DNA from: Bradyrhizobiaceae bacterium
GTDB taxonomy: Bacteria; Pseudomonadota; Alphaproteobacteria; Rhizobiales; Hyphomicrobiaceae
DNA length: 15,579 nt
Direction: 5' to 3'
NCBI GenBank assembly: GCA_947475855.1
Contig: CANJPN010000081.1
Span: forward strand, 1 to 15,579
Below the pieces are notes generated by a model that was given only the letters and a program-made list of their open reading frames with translations, made no database searches and was not told where the DNA came from. Made by a program: the position numbers and the translations under genes. Shown here in pieces: positions 1-6,356 of the stretch. Position 1 is the stretch's first letter; the number at the start of each line of letters is the position of its first letter.

Positions 1-770
1 CGGTCCCAGACCACCTCGAGTTCCGCCGAAATCTCGATCCAGTTGCCGTCCGGATCGGTGACGAACGCGAACAGGTTGTTGCCAGGGCCGTGCCGTCCCG
101 GCCCCCAGTCGAGCTTGATGTGACGGTCGCCCATCCGGTCGCACCAGTCCTTCATCACGCCCCACTCGCCCGCCTCGTAGGAATGGTGATCGACCCCCGT
201 CCGCTCCTGAAAGAACACACCGATCGTATGATGCTCGTGGTTCGAGCGCATGAACGTGGTCATCACCTTGCCGTCGCTCTCGCGCACGACGTAGTCGGAG
301 ACCGCGAAACCGAGCTTTCCCGCGTAGAACGCCTCGAAGCGCGCGATGTCCTGCGTCGCAAACGTGACGTGCTGCAGCGGCCCTCTGAGGCCCTTCGCAG
401 GCTGATCCTCCTGCGCATGCCCGAACGCCAGCACGTTCCCGTCGGGATCCTTGACGGTGAAAGCACCCGCGTTGAAAAGCCCATCCTCGAACGGCCGAGG
501 CGACAGCCCCTCGCGCTCGGCACGCGCCTTGAGGTCGGCTAGTGCCTGCACATCGCGCACACCCATGCCGACGTGCACCAGTCCATTCTTGGCACCCTTG
601 GAGATAATGAGCCGCCGCCCAGGTCCGCGCACCTGCCATCCGGCCCCGTGCCGCACAGGGGTGCCCATGTCCATCGTATCGGCGTAGAACTTGGCGAGCC
701 CTTCCGGATCGGGACTGGTAATCGCCATGTGATGCGTGTAGGCGCCGGCTTGCACAGCGGTCAGCGGCAT
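1..770 (-). CDS. Two-domain type I extradiol (catechol 2,3-) dioxygenase-like VOC protein, 3' end cut by window edge
   Basis: Reading the minus strand from an ATG at 770 gives 256 open codons up to the window edge. A good GGGAGG ribosome site lies about 7 bases upstream. The protein has two vicinal-oxygen-chelate domains, about residues 10-120 and 130-250, as in ring-cleaving dioxygenases that open catechols next to the two hydroxyls using Fe(II) or Mn(II). Likely metal ligands are H134 (LQHVTFAT), H195 (VDHHSYEAG) and E246 (GNWIEIS). Their spacing of 61 and 51 equals that of catechol 2,3-dioxygenase XylE (H153, H214, E265). H180 and H227 fall where XylE has its second-sphere H199 and H246. 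The conserved active-site Tyr, ten residues before the Glu, is Phe here (F236). The gene is divergent from a LysR regulator, which suggests control by it. The family call is firm; the substrate is unknown. Only a few C-terminal residues are probably missing. Confidence 0.85.
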   Translation of the reverse strand, partial: MPLTAVQAGAYTHHMAITSPDPEGLAKFYADTMDMGTPVRHGAGWQVRGPGRRLIISKGAKNGLVHVGMGVRDVQALADLKARAEREGLSPRPFEDGLFNAGAFTVKDPDGNVLAFGHAQEDQPAKGLRGPLQHVTFATQDIARFEAFYAGKLGFAVSDYVVRESDGKVMTTFMRSNHEHHTIGVFFQERTGVDHHSYEAGEWGVMKDWCDRMGDRHIKLDWGPGRHGPGNNLFAFVTDPDGNWIEISAELEVVWD

Positions 771-929
771 CCGCGTCCTCCCGAATTAATCTCGGCCTTT
801 TCCATGCGTCATGTTCCACCTTCCAGTACTGTCGCCTCCCGCCTGCAACAAGCTGGAAGATCGGTAGGCAGCTATAGGAAAAACCTTTAGCATGACCGCC
901 AGGATCGCTACCACTGAGAACCGCCCCCG
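771..929. promoter_or_regulatory. Divergent control region between dioxygenase and lysR
   Basis: These 159 bases separate the start codons of the dioxygenase and the LysR-type regulator, the classic place for a LysR-type operator. Two inverted repeats are visible. CTTCCAG (820-826) pairs perfectly with CTGGAAG (853-859), with centres 33 bases apart, about three helical turns. CTATAGG (872-878) and CCTTTAG (884-890) match in 6 of 7 positions around a run of five A. The second, 40-58 bases before the lysR start, could serve autoregulation. No convincing -35/-10 pair was found for either gene, and no strict T-N11-A palindrome was found. Operator assignment is inference from position and symmetry. 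Confidence 0.4.
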
Positions 930-1877
930 ATGGATTTCCGCCAGTTGCGTTATTTCGTGGCAGTCGCCCGCCACGGCAGCATGGCGGCTGCCGGTCGCGC
1001 CATCCACATCTCCCAACCGGCTCTTGGCGAGAAAATCCGCCAACTCGAAGATGAACTGGGCTCACCTCTGTTCGAACGCCACAGCCGCGGCGTGCGCCTC
1101 TCGGCAGCCGGCGAGCGCCTGCTCGGTCACGCCGACCGCATTCTAGCCGCAGTCGACGAAGCACGCGTCGACCTGGCCGCATTGTCCGACCAACGACCTG
1201 TGCGCCTATCTCTCGGGCTCAACCCGACGGCAAGCCGCCTTTTCGCGTCGGACCTGCTCGACGCATTCGGCCCATCTTCCCAGGTTTTGCTGCGCGAAGG
1301 CATGAGCAACGAAGTCCAGGACGATGTCGCAGCCGGACGCCTCGACGCCGGCTTCTGCTACGATCCCCCAGCCGGTCCCTATCGCGTGCTGGAAGTTTGC
1401 AAAGAGCCGCTGTACCTCGTCGGCCCGGCCAGCGTCGTGACCTCCCCCGCAGACATTCCGTTCGCTGACCTCGGGCGCTACTCGCTGGTCCTCGACAGCG
1501 GGCAAAACGTTGTCCGCTCCAAGCTCGATCAAGTCGCCCGCCGTCGCGGCGTCTCGCTTAACGTCGCATTCGAAGTCGAAGCCGTTTTGCTCAAGCGCCG
1601 GCTGCTGCTGCGCCACGACCATTGCACCGTCATTCCCTACGCGCTCTTCGCCGAAGAGATAGCCACGAGCGTCCTTTCGGCGCGACGCATCGTGGCGCCG
1701 CAACTCCGCCTCAAGCTCTGCCTCGTCGTGCGCCGCGATCTGCCGGCAGCCGACGCCAGATTGATCGAGTCGCGCGTCTTGGCCCTGGCGACGCCAGCAG
1801 CGGTCAAACCCTCCAAGCGAAATTCTGCCCCCGCGCGCCAATCCCGCAAGAAGCAGTTGGCACGGTCCCGTGATTGA
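930..1877 (+). CDS. LysR-type transcriptional regulator
   Basis: This 315-residue protein has the normal LysR-family length and layout. The N-terminal winged helix-turn-helix (about residues 1-60) starts MDFRQLRYFVAVARHGSM and contains the typical ISQPALGEKIRQLEDELGSPLFER recognition region, followed by a linker helix (about 60-88). An effector-binding domain with the periplasmic-binding-protein fold covers about 90-295. The ATG at 930 puts the first residues exactly at the family consensus. The C-terminus carries a basic tail of about 25 residues rich in Lys and Arg, longer than needed for the fold. LysR proteins normally act as tetramers that activate a divergent target when a pathway compound binds. 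The divergent extradiol dioxygenase is therefore the best candidate target (inference). The inducer cannot be read from the sequence. Confidence 0.93.
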   Translation: MDFRQLRYFVAVARHGSMAAAGRAIHISQPALGEKIRQLEDELGSPLFERHSRGVRLSAAGERLLGHADRILAAVDEARVDLAALSDQRPVRLSLGLNPTASRLFASDLLDAFGPSSQVLLREGMSNEVQDDVAAGRLDAGFCYDPPAGPYRVLEVCKEPLYLVGPASVVTSPADIPFADLGRYSLVLDSGQNVVRSKLDQVARRRGVSLNVAFEVEAVLLKRRLLLRHDHCTVIPYALFAEEIATSVLSARRIVAPQLRLKLCLVVRRDLPAADARLIESRVLALATPAAVKPSKRNSAPARQSRKKQLARSRD

Positions 1878-1887
1878 CCCGCATCAA
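1874..1887 (+). promoter_or_regulatory. FNR/FixK-like box upstream of the universal stress gene
   Basis: TTGACCCGCATCAA fits the FNR/FixK half-site pattern TTGAY-N4-ATCAA with one deviation from perfect symmetry. It overlaps the lysR stop codon by three bases, and its centre is about 82 bases before the usp start codon. If used as a class II site (centre about 41.5 bases upstream of transcription start), transcription would begin near 1922, leaving a leader of about 40 bases. Oxygen- or nitric-oxide-responsive CRP/FNR-family control of universal stress genes is known in alphaproteobacteria. Which regulator acts here is not shown. Confidence 0.6.
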
Positions 1888-1900
1888 TGCCCCTGGCGCC

Positions 1901-1914
1901 ATATTCCTGAATAT
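1901..1914. repeat. Perfect short palindrome in the usp leader/promoter
   Basis: ATATTC and GAATAT form a perfect six-base inverted repeat with a two-base centre (CT). It sits 13 bases after the FNR/FixK-like box and its right arm covers the place where the -10 element would lie for a class II promoter. It is the most AT-rich spot in this spacer. It may be a second operator or simply part of the -10 region; the sequence alone does not decide. Confidence 0.4.
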
Positions 1915-1962
1915 CTCTCCCGCAGGCTCCAGAACCGCCTTGTGAGAAACGGGAGATTTCCA

Positions 1963-2400
1963 ATGTACACGCACATCCTCATCGCCACAGACGGTTCGGC
2001 CGTCGGCGACAAGGCTATCGCGCAGGGCCTGGAAGTCGCCAAGAAGTTCGGCGCCAAGACAACGATCATAAAGGTCACGGAGATGTGGTCGGCGCTCGAC
2101 GTCGCCGGACGCGACGCGCTCTCGAAAATCGAAGTCTACGAAAAGGCCGCGGGCGAGGCAGCGCAGGAAATCCTCAAGAAGGCGAAAGCCTCCGCCGACA
2201 AGGCCGGCGTACCCTGTGTGACGATACACGTGCCAGACCGCGCTCCCGCCGACGGCATCATCGGTATGGCTGAAGCACAGCACTGCGACTTGATCGTCAT
2301 GGGCTCGCACGGCCGTCGCGGGATCAATAAGCTACTGCTCGGCAGTCAGGCCCAGAACGTTCTGGCTCACACCCAGAAGCCTGTGCTCATCGCCCGCTGA
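1963..2400 (+). CDS. Universal stress protein, UspA family (ATP-binding type)
   Basis: The 145-residue product has the usual single-domain Usp length and starts MYTHILIATDGS, the normal first beta strand with the conserved Asp of the nucleotide site. The C-terminal part has the ATP-binding pattern G-x2-G-x9-G-S, seen as GSHGRRGINKLLLGS, followed by the family ending VLAHTQKPVLIAR. This marks it as the ATP-binding rather than the non-binding UspA class. The reading frame stays open further upstream to a GTG at 1870, but the ATG at 1963 is preferred: it has a GGGAG ribosome site 7 bases upstream and begins exactly at the family start. Usp proteins are cytoplasmic and help cells survive starvation, low oxygen or other stress. 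The FNR/FixK-like box upstream suggests induction at low oxygen (inference). Confidence 0.93.
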   Translation: MYTHILIATDGSAVGDKAIAQGLEVAKKFGAKTTIIKVTEMWSALDVAGRDALSKIEVYEKAAGEAAQEILKKAKASADKAGVPCVTIHVPDRAPADGIIGMAEAQHCDLIVMGSHGRRGINKLLLGSQAQNVLAHTQKPVLIAR

Positions 2401-2455
2401 TGCGGAGGTGGGCAACCTCTCACAGGCGCCCCTTCGGCAGATTGAGATGCAGCGA

Positions 2456-3430
2456 CTATTTCCGCTCCCAGCCTTGTGACCAGTACTCCGGCTTTCCCGT
2501 CTCTTCGAGAACATAGAGGTTGCGCACGTAATCGGCCATGCGCCCATAGTTGCGCCACTCCTTGTACGCTGGGAATGTAAGCGTCTTCTGCGCCTCCGCC
2601 AGCGACACGCCCTTCGCGCGCGCAGCCCTCACCTCCGTTTGCACCGTCGTGAGGAAGCCTACGCCGTCGTCGATATCGGACTTCTTACCTAGATCCCCGT
2701 GCCCCGGCAGATAGACATCCACGTCCATCGCTTGTAGCTGCCGCAGCACCTTGATCCAACCATCGATCGACGGCGCGTACATCAGGTTCGACACGCTTTT
2801 CGGCGTCATTGAACCGCTCGTAGCAACCGCTCTCGCATGCGGGAAATGAACGTAGGAGCAGCCGGGATCCTGCCCAGGACCGGGATAGAATAACCGCACT
2901 TTGCGTCCCGCCATTTCGATGATGAGTTCATCCTCGAACGTCTTGTCGGGCGCCACGAAGGCGACCTCCTTTGGATCGAGCCCTGCCTTCTCGTAGCCGG
3001 GCACGCGCCGCTTGAAGTCCTTCTCCCAATACCGCTCCATCAGGAACTTCGCGTGCGCGTTGGAAACGATCGTCGCCCCGACCTTCTTGAACTCGGAGTT
3101 GCCGAGGAAGTGGTCCCCGTGCACTTGTGTATTGATTGCCCACCTGATGGGCTTGTCGGTGATCTTCGCAACTTCGGCGATGAGCCGCCGCGCCAGCGCC
3201 GGATGCGGCTGGGTATCTATCACCATGACGCCTTCGCTGGTCGCCCAGATGATCGAGTTGGTCCCGTCGTAATCGAACCAGAAATACAGGTCGTCGGCGA
3301 TCTTCTTCATTTGCGCAGGCGGCCCTCCGCGCTGCGCAGACGCCGGCGGTGCGCTCCATACGGCGGCAACACAGATCCCCATGCAGAATGCCGCTCGCAG
3401 TACGAGACGGCGCGTCGTTTCACCAAACAT
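2456..3430 (-). CDS. Exported metallo-beta-lactamase-fold protein with an altered first zinc site
   Basis: This 324-residue MBL-fold protein has an N-terminal export signal ending PASA|Q near residue 32. It contains a twin-arginine-like stretch, TRRLVLR (6-12), so folded export by Tat is possible. The family motif HxHxDH reads Q102-V-H104-G-D106-H107. The usual Gly-His before the next strand is Gly-Gln (Q187, GPGQDPG). The 221-type position is Ser (S207), and the last ligand H244 (YLPGHGD) is present. In class B numbering this leaves the Zn2 set (Asp120, His121, His263) complete, while the Zn1 set keeps only His118. Gln116 and Ser221 resemble subclass B3 enzymes of the GOB type, but Gln at 196 is an extra change. 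The ATG at 3430 has a GGAGGA ribosome site. The gene is last in the minus-strand block, 72 bases after the VOC gene. The reaction is unknown; an antibiotic-resistance role is not implied. Confidence 0.85.
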   Translation of the reverse strand: MFGETTRRLVLRAAFCMGICVAAVWSAPPASAQRGGPPAQMKKIADDLYFWFDYDGTNSIIWATSEGVMVIDTQPHPALARRLIAEVAKITDKPIRWAINTQVHGDHFLGNSEFKKVGATIVSNAHAKFLMERYWEKDFKRRVPGYEKAGLDPKEVAFVAPDKTFEDELIIEMAGRKVRLFYPGPGQDPGCSYVHFPHARAVATSGSMTPKSVSNLMYAPSIDGWIKVLRQLQAMDVDVYLPGHGDLGKKSDIDDGVGFLTTVQTEVRAARAKGVSLAEAQKTLTFPAYKEWRNYGRMADYVRNLYVLEETGKPEYWSQGWERK

Positions 3431-3464
3431 GGCCGTTCCTCCAATTTACGTCTTGAACGCTCAC

Positions 3465-3491
3465 CGGGTCAGACCCGCCGGATCTGACCCG
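3465..3491 (-). repeat. Perfect 9-bp hairpin between VOC and MBL-fold genes
   Basis: CGGGTCAGA (3465-3473) and TCTGACCCG (3483-3491) are exact inverted repeats around a nine-base loop. On the minus-strand transcript the hairpin begins 11 bases after the VOC stop and ends 34 bases before the MBL-fold start. No T-run follows on the minus strand, so it is not a standard intrinsic terminator. It may protect or process the mRNA, or weaken read-through. Confidence 0.55.
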
Positions 3492-3502
3492 ACGCAGTCG
3501 GC

Positions 3503-3880
3503 TCAGCAATTCCGGTCGAGCAATTCGATCCGCACGCCATCCGGCGTGCGCAGGAATGCGATGCGCGTACCCGGGCGAACCTCGTACGGCTCGGTCGTGA
3601 ACGTCACGCCTTTTGCCTTGAGGTCGGCGACGACCTTGTCGATCCCCTTCACAGTCAAACCGAAATGATCGAGGCCCTGATAGGGGTTCGCCGGGTTCGG
3701 CTTGGCATCGGGCGGCAGCGGCGCCAGGAAGATCTCGACACCGCCGAGCTTCAGGTCCACCCGCGGCTTGCCCTGCTGCATCGACCGGATGACTTCCGCG
3801 CCGAATATCCGCTCGAACCACGTCGCGGTCGCCTCCACATTCGGCGTCAGGATGTGCATGTGATCGAACGTAAAGCTCAT
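3503..3880 (-). CDS. Single-domain VOC (glyoxalase/bleomycin-resistance fold) protein
   Basis: The ATG at 3880, with a strong GGGGAGG ribosome site about 9 bases upstream, gives a 125-residue protein of normal one-domain VOC length. A longer in-frame version from 4006 adds 42 residues unlike the family and is not used. The two beta-alpha-beta-beta-beta halves (about 1-55 and 68-122) each supply a His and a Glu: H7 (FDHMHILT), E49 (GVEIFLAP), H72 (LDHFGLTV) and E119 (VRIELLD). All four glyoxalase-I-type metal positions are thus filled. The protein should bind a divalent metal, probably as a homodimer. Substrate is unknown; lyase, epimerase, dioxygenase and binding roles all occur in this fold. 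It lies between an EamA permease and an MBL-fold protein on the same strand. Confidence 0.88.
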   Translation of the reverse strand: MSFTFDHMHILTPNVEATATWFERIFGAEVIRSMQQGKPRVDLKLGGVEIFLAPLPPDAKPNPANPYQGLDHFGLTVKGIDKVVADLKAKGVTFTTEPYEVRPGTRIAFLRTPDGVRIELLDRNC

Positions 3881-3968
3881 GGCGTGCGGCCTCCCCGAAG
3901 CGTCGAACTGGCGATTGGTGTCGCTCCACACTAACCCTGGCATCTGGCGAACGCCATGGGGAAAGGCA

Positions 3969-4838
3969 TCAGCGCTTTGCTGCGGCCTGTCGCTCGCGAT
4001 GCGCAATGTAGAGACCCGCCCCGACGATCAGAACCATGCCTGCCCACGTCGGCAAATCTGGAATAGCACCAAACGCCACATAGCCAATAATAGCTGCGAA
4101 CACGAGCATCGCATAGGTGAACGGCGCCACCACCGCTGCTGCCGCATAGTTGAACGCGGAGATCATCAGCGCCTGCCCGATGATCGCCAGCGCGACGATG
4201 CCAGCAAGCTTCGGGATCGCAGGAGCCGGCACCGGGTGCCAGAACAGCGGCAGGAACAGCGTCAACACGATCCCGCCCATCAAGGCATTGTGCGTGACGT
4301 TGAGCAGCGGCGGCGCGAGCCCAGCAAGCCGCCGGTTGCCGATGAAATAGAAACCCAACAGAAATCCTGCGAGCAGCGCGATATAGTAGCCGCGCATATC
4401 CCCGCCGAACCCCGGCCGCAGTATGCACACGACGCCGGCAAACCCGACGCCGACCGCGATCCATCGATGCAGCCCGATCCGCTCGCCCAGCAGCAATGGC
4501 GACAGCATCGTCACCACGACCGGCGCCAGCATGAACATCGCCGTCGCATCCGCGAGCGGAATGTACGTCAACGCCCAGTACAGCGTCGCGACCCCCGCAG
4601 CGCTCGCTGTGCCGCGAAACAACTGCCAGCCGAGCGGACGTGGCGCGATCACGTTCCAGCCATGCCGCGGAGCCGAGATCAAAGCCATTGCCAGAAAGTT
4701 TCCGACGTATTGAACCCAGATGATCTGAACCGGTCCGACCTGATCCAGAAATGTCTTGGCGAGACCGTCTTTCGTCGCCAGGAACGCCGTGGAAAGAACC
4801 ATCAGCGCGATGCCCAGTAGCGGCTTGTTGCTGTTCAT
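3969..4838 (-). CDS. EamA-family (drug/metabolite transporter superfamily) membrane permease
   Basis: The 289-residue product is almost wholly hydrophobic and has two EamA repeats, about residues 8-140 and 150-282. This fits the usual ten transmembrane helices of inner-membrane DMT exporters. Typical features include LRPGFGG at the end of the first repeat and a cytoplasmic basic end (HRERQAAAKR). The ATG at 4838 has only a weak ribosome site (GAAAGCGAG). The gene starts 56 bases after the livF stop on the same strand, so it is probably co-transcribed with the importer genes and may export a related metabolite or by-product (inference). Substrates of this family cannot be predicted from sequence. 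Confidence 0.9.
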   Translation of the reverse strand: MNSNKPLLGIALMVLSTAFLATKDGLAKTFLDQVGPVQIIWVQYVGNFLAMALISAPRHGWNVIAPRPLGWQLFRGTASAAGVATLYWALTYIPLADATAMFMLAPVVVTMLSPLLLGERIGLHRWIAVGVGFAGVVCILRPGFGGDMRGYYIALLAGFLLGFYFIGNRRLAGLAPPLLNVTHNALMGGIVLTLFLPLFWHPVPAPAIPKLAGIVALAIIGQALMISAFNYAAAAVVAPFTYAMLVFAAIIGYVAFGAIPDLPTWAGMVLIVGAGLYIAHRERQAAAKR

Positions 4839-4894
4839 CGCTCGCTTTCAGAAGGCGGATGACGGCTGCCCGGCGGGCGACCAAGAGGATGTGG

Positions 4895-5602
4895 TCAAAC
4901 CGCGATCGCCTTCATCAGCGCATCGCGGTCGGCCTGCGAATTCCCGTCGCCTTCCAGGATAATGCGTCCGCGCTCCATCGCGCAGATCCGGTCCGTGATA
5001 TCGAGCGCCCGCTTGACGTTCTGCTCGACGAGAAGGATCGCGTGCCCCTCCGACTTCAGCTTCCGCATGATCGCAAAGATCTCGTCCACGATCTGCGGCG
5101 CAAGTCCTTCGGTGGGTTCGTCGATCAAGAGCAGCTTCTGATCGCCGACGAGCACGCGCGCGATGGCGAGCATTTGCTGCTCGCCCCCCGAAAGCGTCGT
5201 GCCCATCTGGCGGTAGCGCTGCTTGAGACGCGGGAACAAGTCATAGGCTCGTTCGAGAGCAGCGGCCTCCTGTGCACCCGACCGCCCTGCCGTCTGCATC
5301 AGTCCGAGCTTGAGGTTTTCCTCGACCGTCAGCCCCGGAAAAATGCGCCGATCCTCCGGCACGAATCCGATGCCGAGCCGACAGATGGCGTTCGATGCCA
5401 GCCCGCCGATCTCCTGGCCGTTGTAGGTGATCGACCCCGAGATCTGCTTGATCCAGCCTGCAATCGCCCGCATCGTCGTCGTCTTCCCGACGCCGTTGCG
5501 ACCGAACAGTCCCACGCATTCGCCCGGCCGCAAAGTCAGGTTCACGCCCTGCAGGACGTGGCTGAAGCCATAGTGGCTGTGAAGATCGCGGATCTCGAGC
5601 AA
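4895..5602 (-). CDS. livF: Branched-chain-type ABC importer ATPase LivF
   Basis: This 235-residue ABC ATPase has Walker A GRNGVGKTT (34-42), the LivF-typical VPEDRRIFP (81-89) at the Q-loop, signature LSGGEQ (137-142), Walker B LLLIDEP (157-163) and VEQN at the H-loop. LivF normally carries Gln rather than His at that last place, so this is not a defect. Start is TTG at 5602: no ATG or GTG fits the family N-terminus MLEIRDLHSHYG, and GGAG lies 9 bases upstream inside livG. Only one base separates the livG stop from this start, so translation is probably coupled. LivF pairs with LivG on the cytoplasmic side of LivHM to drive uptake. Confidence 0.95.
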   Translation of the reverse strand: MLEIRDLHSHYGFSHVLQGVNLTLRPGECVGLFGRNGVGKTTTMRAIAGWIKQISGSITYNGQEIGGLASNAICRLGIGFVPEDRRIFPGLTVEENLKLGLMQTAGRSGAQEAAALERAYDLFPRLKQRYRQMGTTLSGGEQQMLAIARVLVGDQKLLLIDEPTEGLAPQIVDEIFAIMRKLKSEGHAILLVEQNVKRALDITDRICAMERGRIILEGDGNSQADRDALMKAIAV

Positions 5603-5603
5603 G

Positions 5604-6356
5604 TCAATGCGCTCCGAAATAGGCCGTCTGCACGTCCTTGTTGGCCCGCACGGCAGCGGGCGGCCCTTCCGCGAGCTTGCGGCCCTGCGCCAGCACCACG
5701 ACCGTATGCGAAAGATCCATCACGATGTCGATATCGTGTTCGATCAGGACGATGGTGATCTCCTTGGAGAGATCGCGCACCATCCGGCTCGCCTCTTCGG
5801 TATCGGTGTGAGACATGCCCTGCGTCGGTTCGTCGAGAATCAGGATCTTCGGATCGCACGCCAGCGCCACCGCAATTTCCAGTCGCCGCTGCTCGCCATG
5901 GCTGAGATGGCCCGCCATTTCCGTTGCCTTCGAGCCAAGGCCGAACCGCTCGACCAGCGCCTCAGCCTTGGCCTCTGCCCGCTTGGCGCGACCAACGGGC
6001 AGCAAGCTTAGCGACCATGGCTCGAGCGCGTGTGCAGCAAGCCGAAGGTTCTCGAACACCGTCGATTGCGGGAATAGATTGGTGATCTGAAACGAACGCG
6101 AAAGCCCCATCGCACTCAGTTTGTGCGTCGGCGTGCCCGTGATCTCCCGCCCCTCGAGAAACACCTTGCCCGCGGTCGGCCGGATCGCCCCGGTGACGAG
6201 GTTGTAGAACGTGCTTTTGCCCGCGCCATTCGGCCCGATGATCGATGTGATCCCGCCACGCCGCACCGCGATGTCGACATTGTCGACCGCCCGCAAGCCG
6301 CCGAAGTTCACCGACAGCCCGCGTGTCTCGAGCACGATGTCGTCCGCGCTGCTCAA
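5604..6356 (-). CDS. livG: Branched-chain-type ABC importer ATPase LivG
   Basis: This 250-residue ABC ATPase has Walker A GPNGAGKST (41-49), Q-loop Q90 (RSFQITNLF), signature LSHGEQ (151-156), Walker B ILILDEP (171-177) and H-loop His207 (LIEHD). LSHGEQRRLEIA is characteristic of LivG. The start is TTG at 6356, overlapping the livM stop as TTGA, with a strong GGAGG 7 bases upstream. No nearby ATG would keep the family N-terminus (DIVLETRGLSVNFGG). The overlap points to translational coupling with livM. The product forms the ATPase pair with LivF. Confidence 0.95.
   Translation of the reverse strand: MSSADDIVLETRGLSVNFGGLRAVDNVDIAVRRGGITSIIGPNGAGKSTFYNLVTGAIRPTAGKVFLEGREITGTPTHKLSAMGLSRSFQITNLFPQSTVFENLRLAAHALEPWSLSLLPVGRAKRAEAKAEALVERFGLGSKATEMAGHLSHGEQRRLEIAVALACDPKILILDEPTQGMSHTDTEEASRMVRDLSKEITIVLIEHDIDIVMDLSHTVVVLAQGRKLAEGPPAAVRANKDVQTAYFGAH

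Noticed and set aside
90..890. Plus-strand open frames opposite the dioxygenase
   Set aside because: The opposite strand encodes a two-domain dioxygenase with all iron ligands; these frames have no motifs.
1870..1962. Longer start of the universal stress protein
   Set aside because: The extra 31 residues have no family similarity and the stretch holds the regulatory box; the ATG at 1963 has a good ribosome site.
2401..2455. Possible terminator between the convergent usp and MBL-fold genes
   Set aside because: Only a five-base stem (GAGGT/ACCTC, 2405-2419) without a T-run is present, too weak to call.
2456..3430. Antibiotic-resistance beta-lactamase
   Set aside because: The MBL fold is shared by many hydrolases; the altered zinc site and the gene context do not support a resistance role.
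3879..4820. Plus-strand open frame of 313 codons opposite the EamA gene
   Set aside because: Arg/His/Gln-rich composition without family motifs, lying wholly against a clear membrane-protein gene; a by-product of high GC content.
4751..5758. Plus-strand open frame of 335 codons opposite livF
   Set aside because: It covers the complementary strand of an intact ABC ATPase with all motifs and has no recognisable domain.
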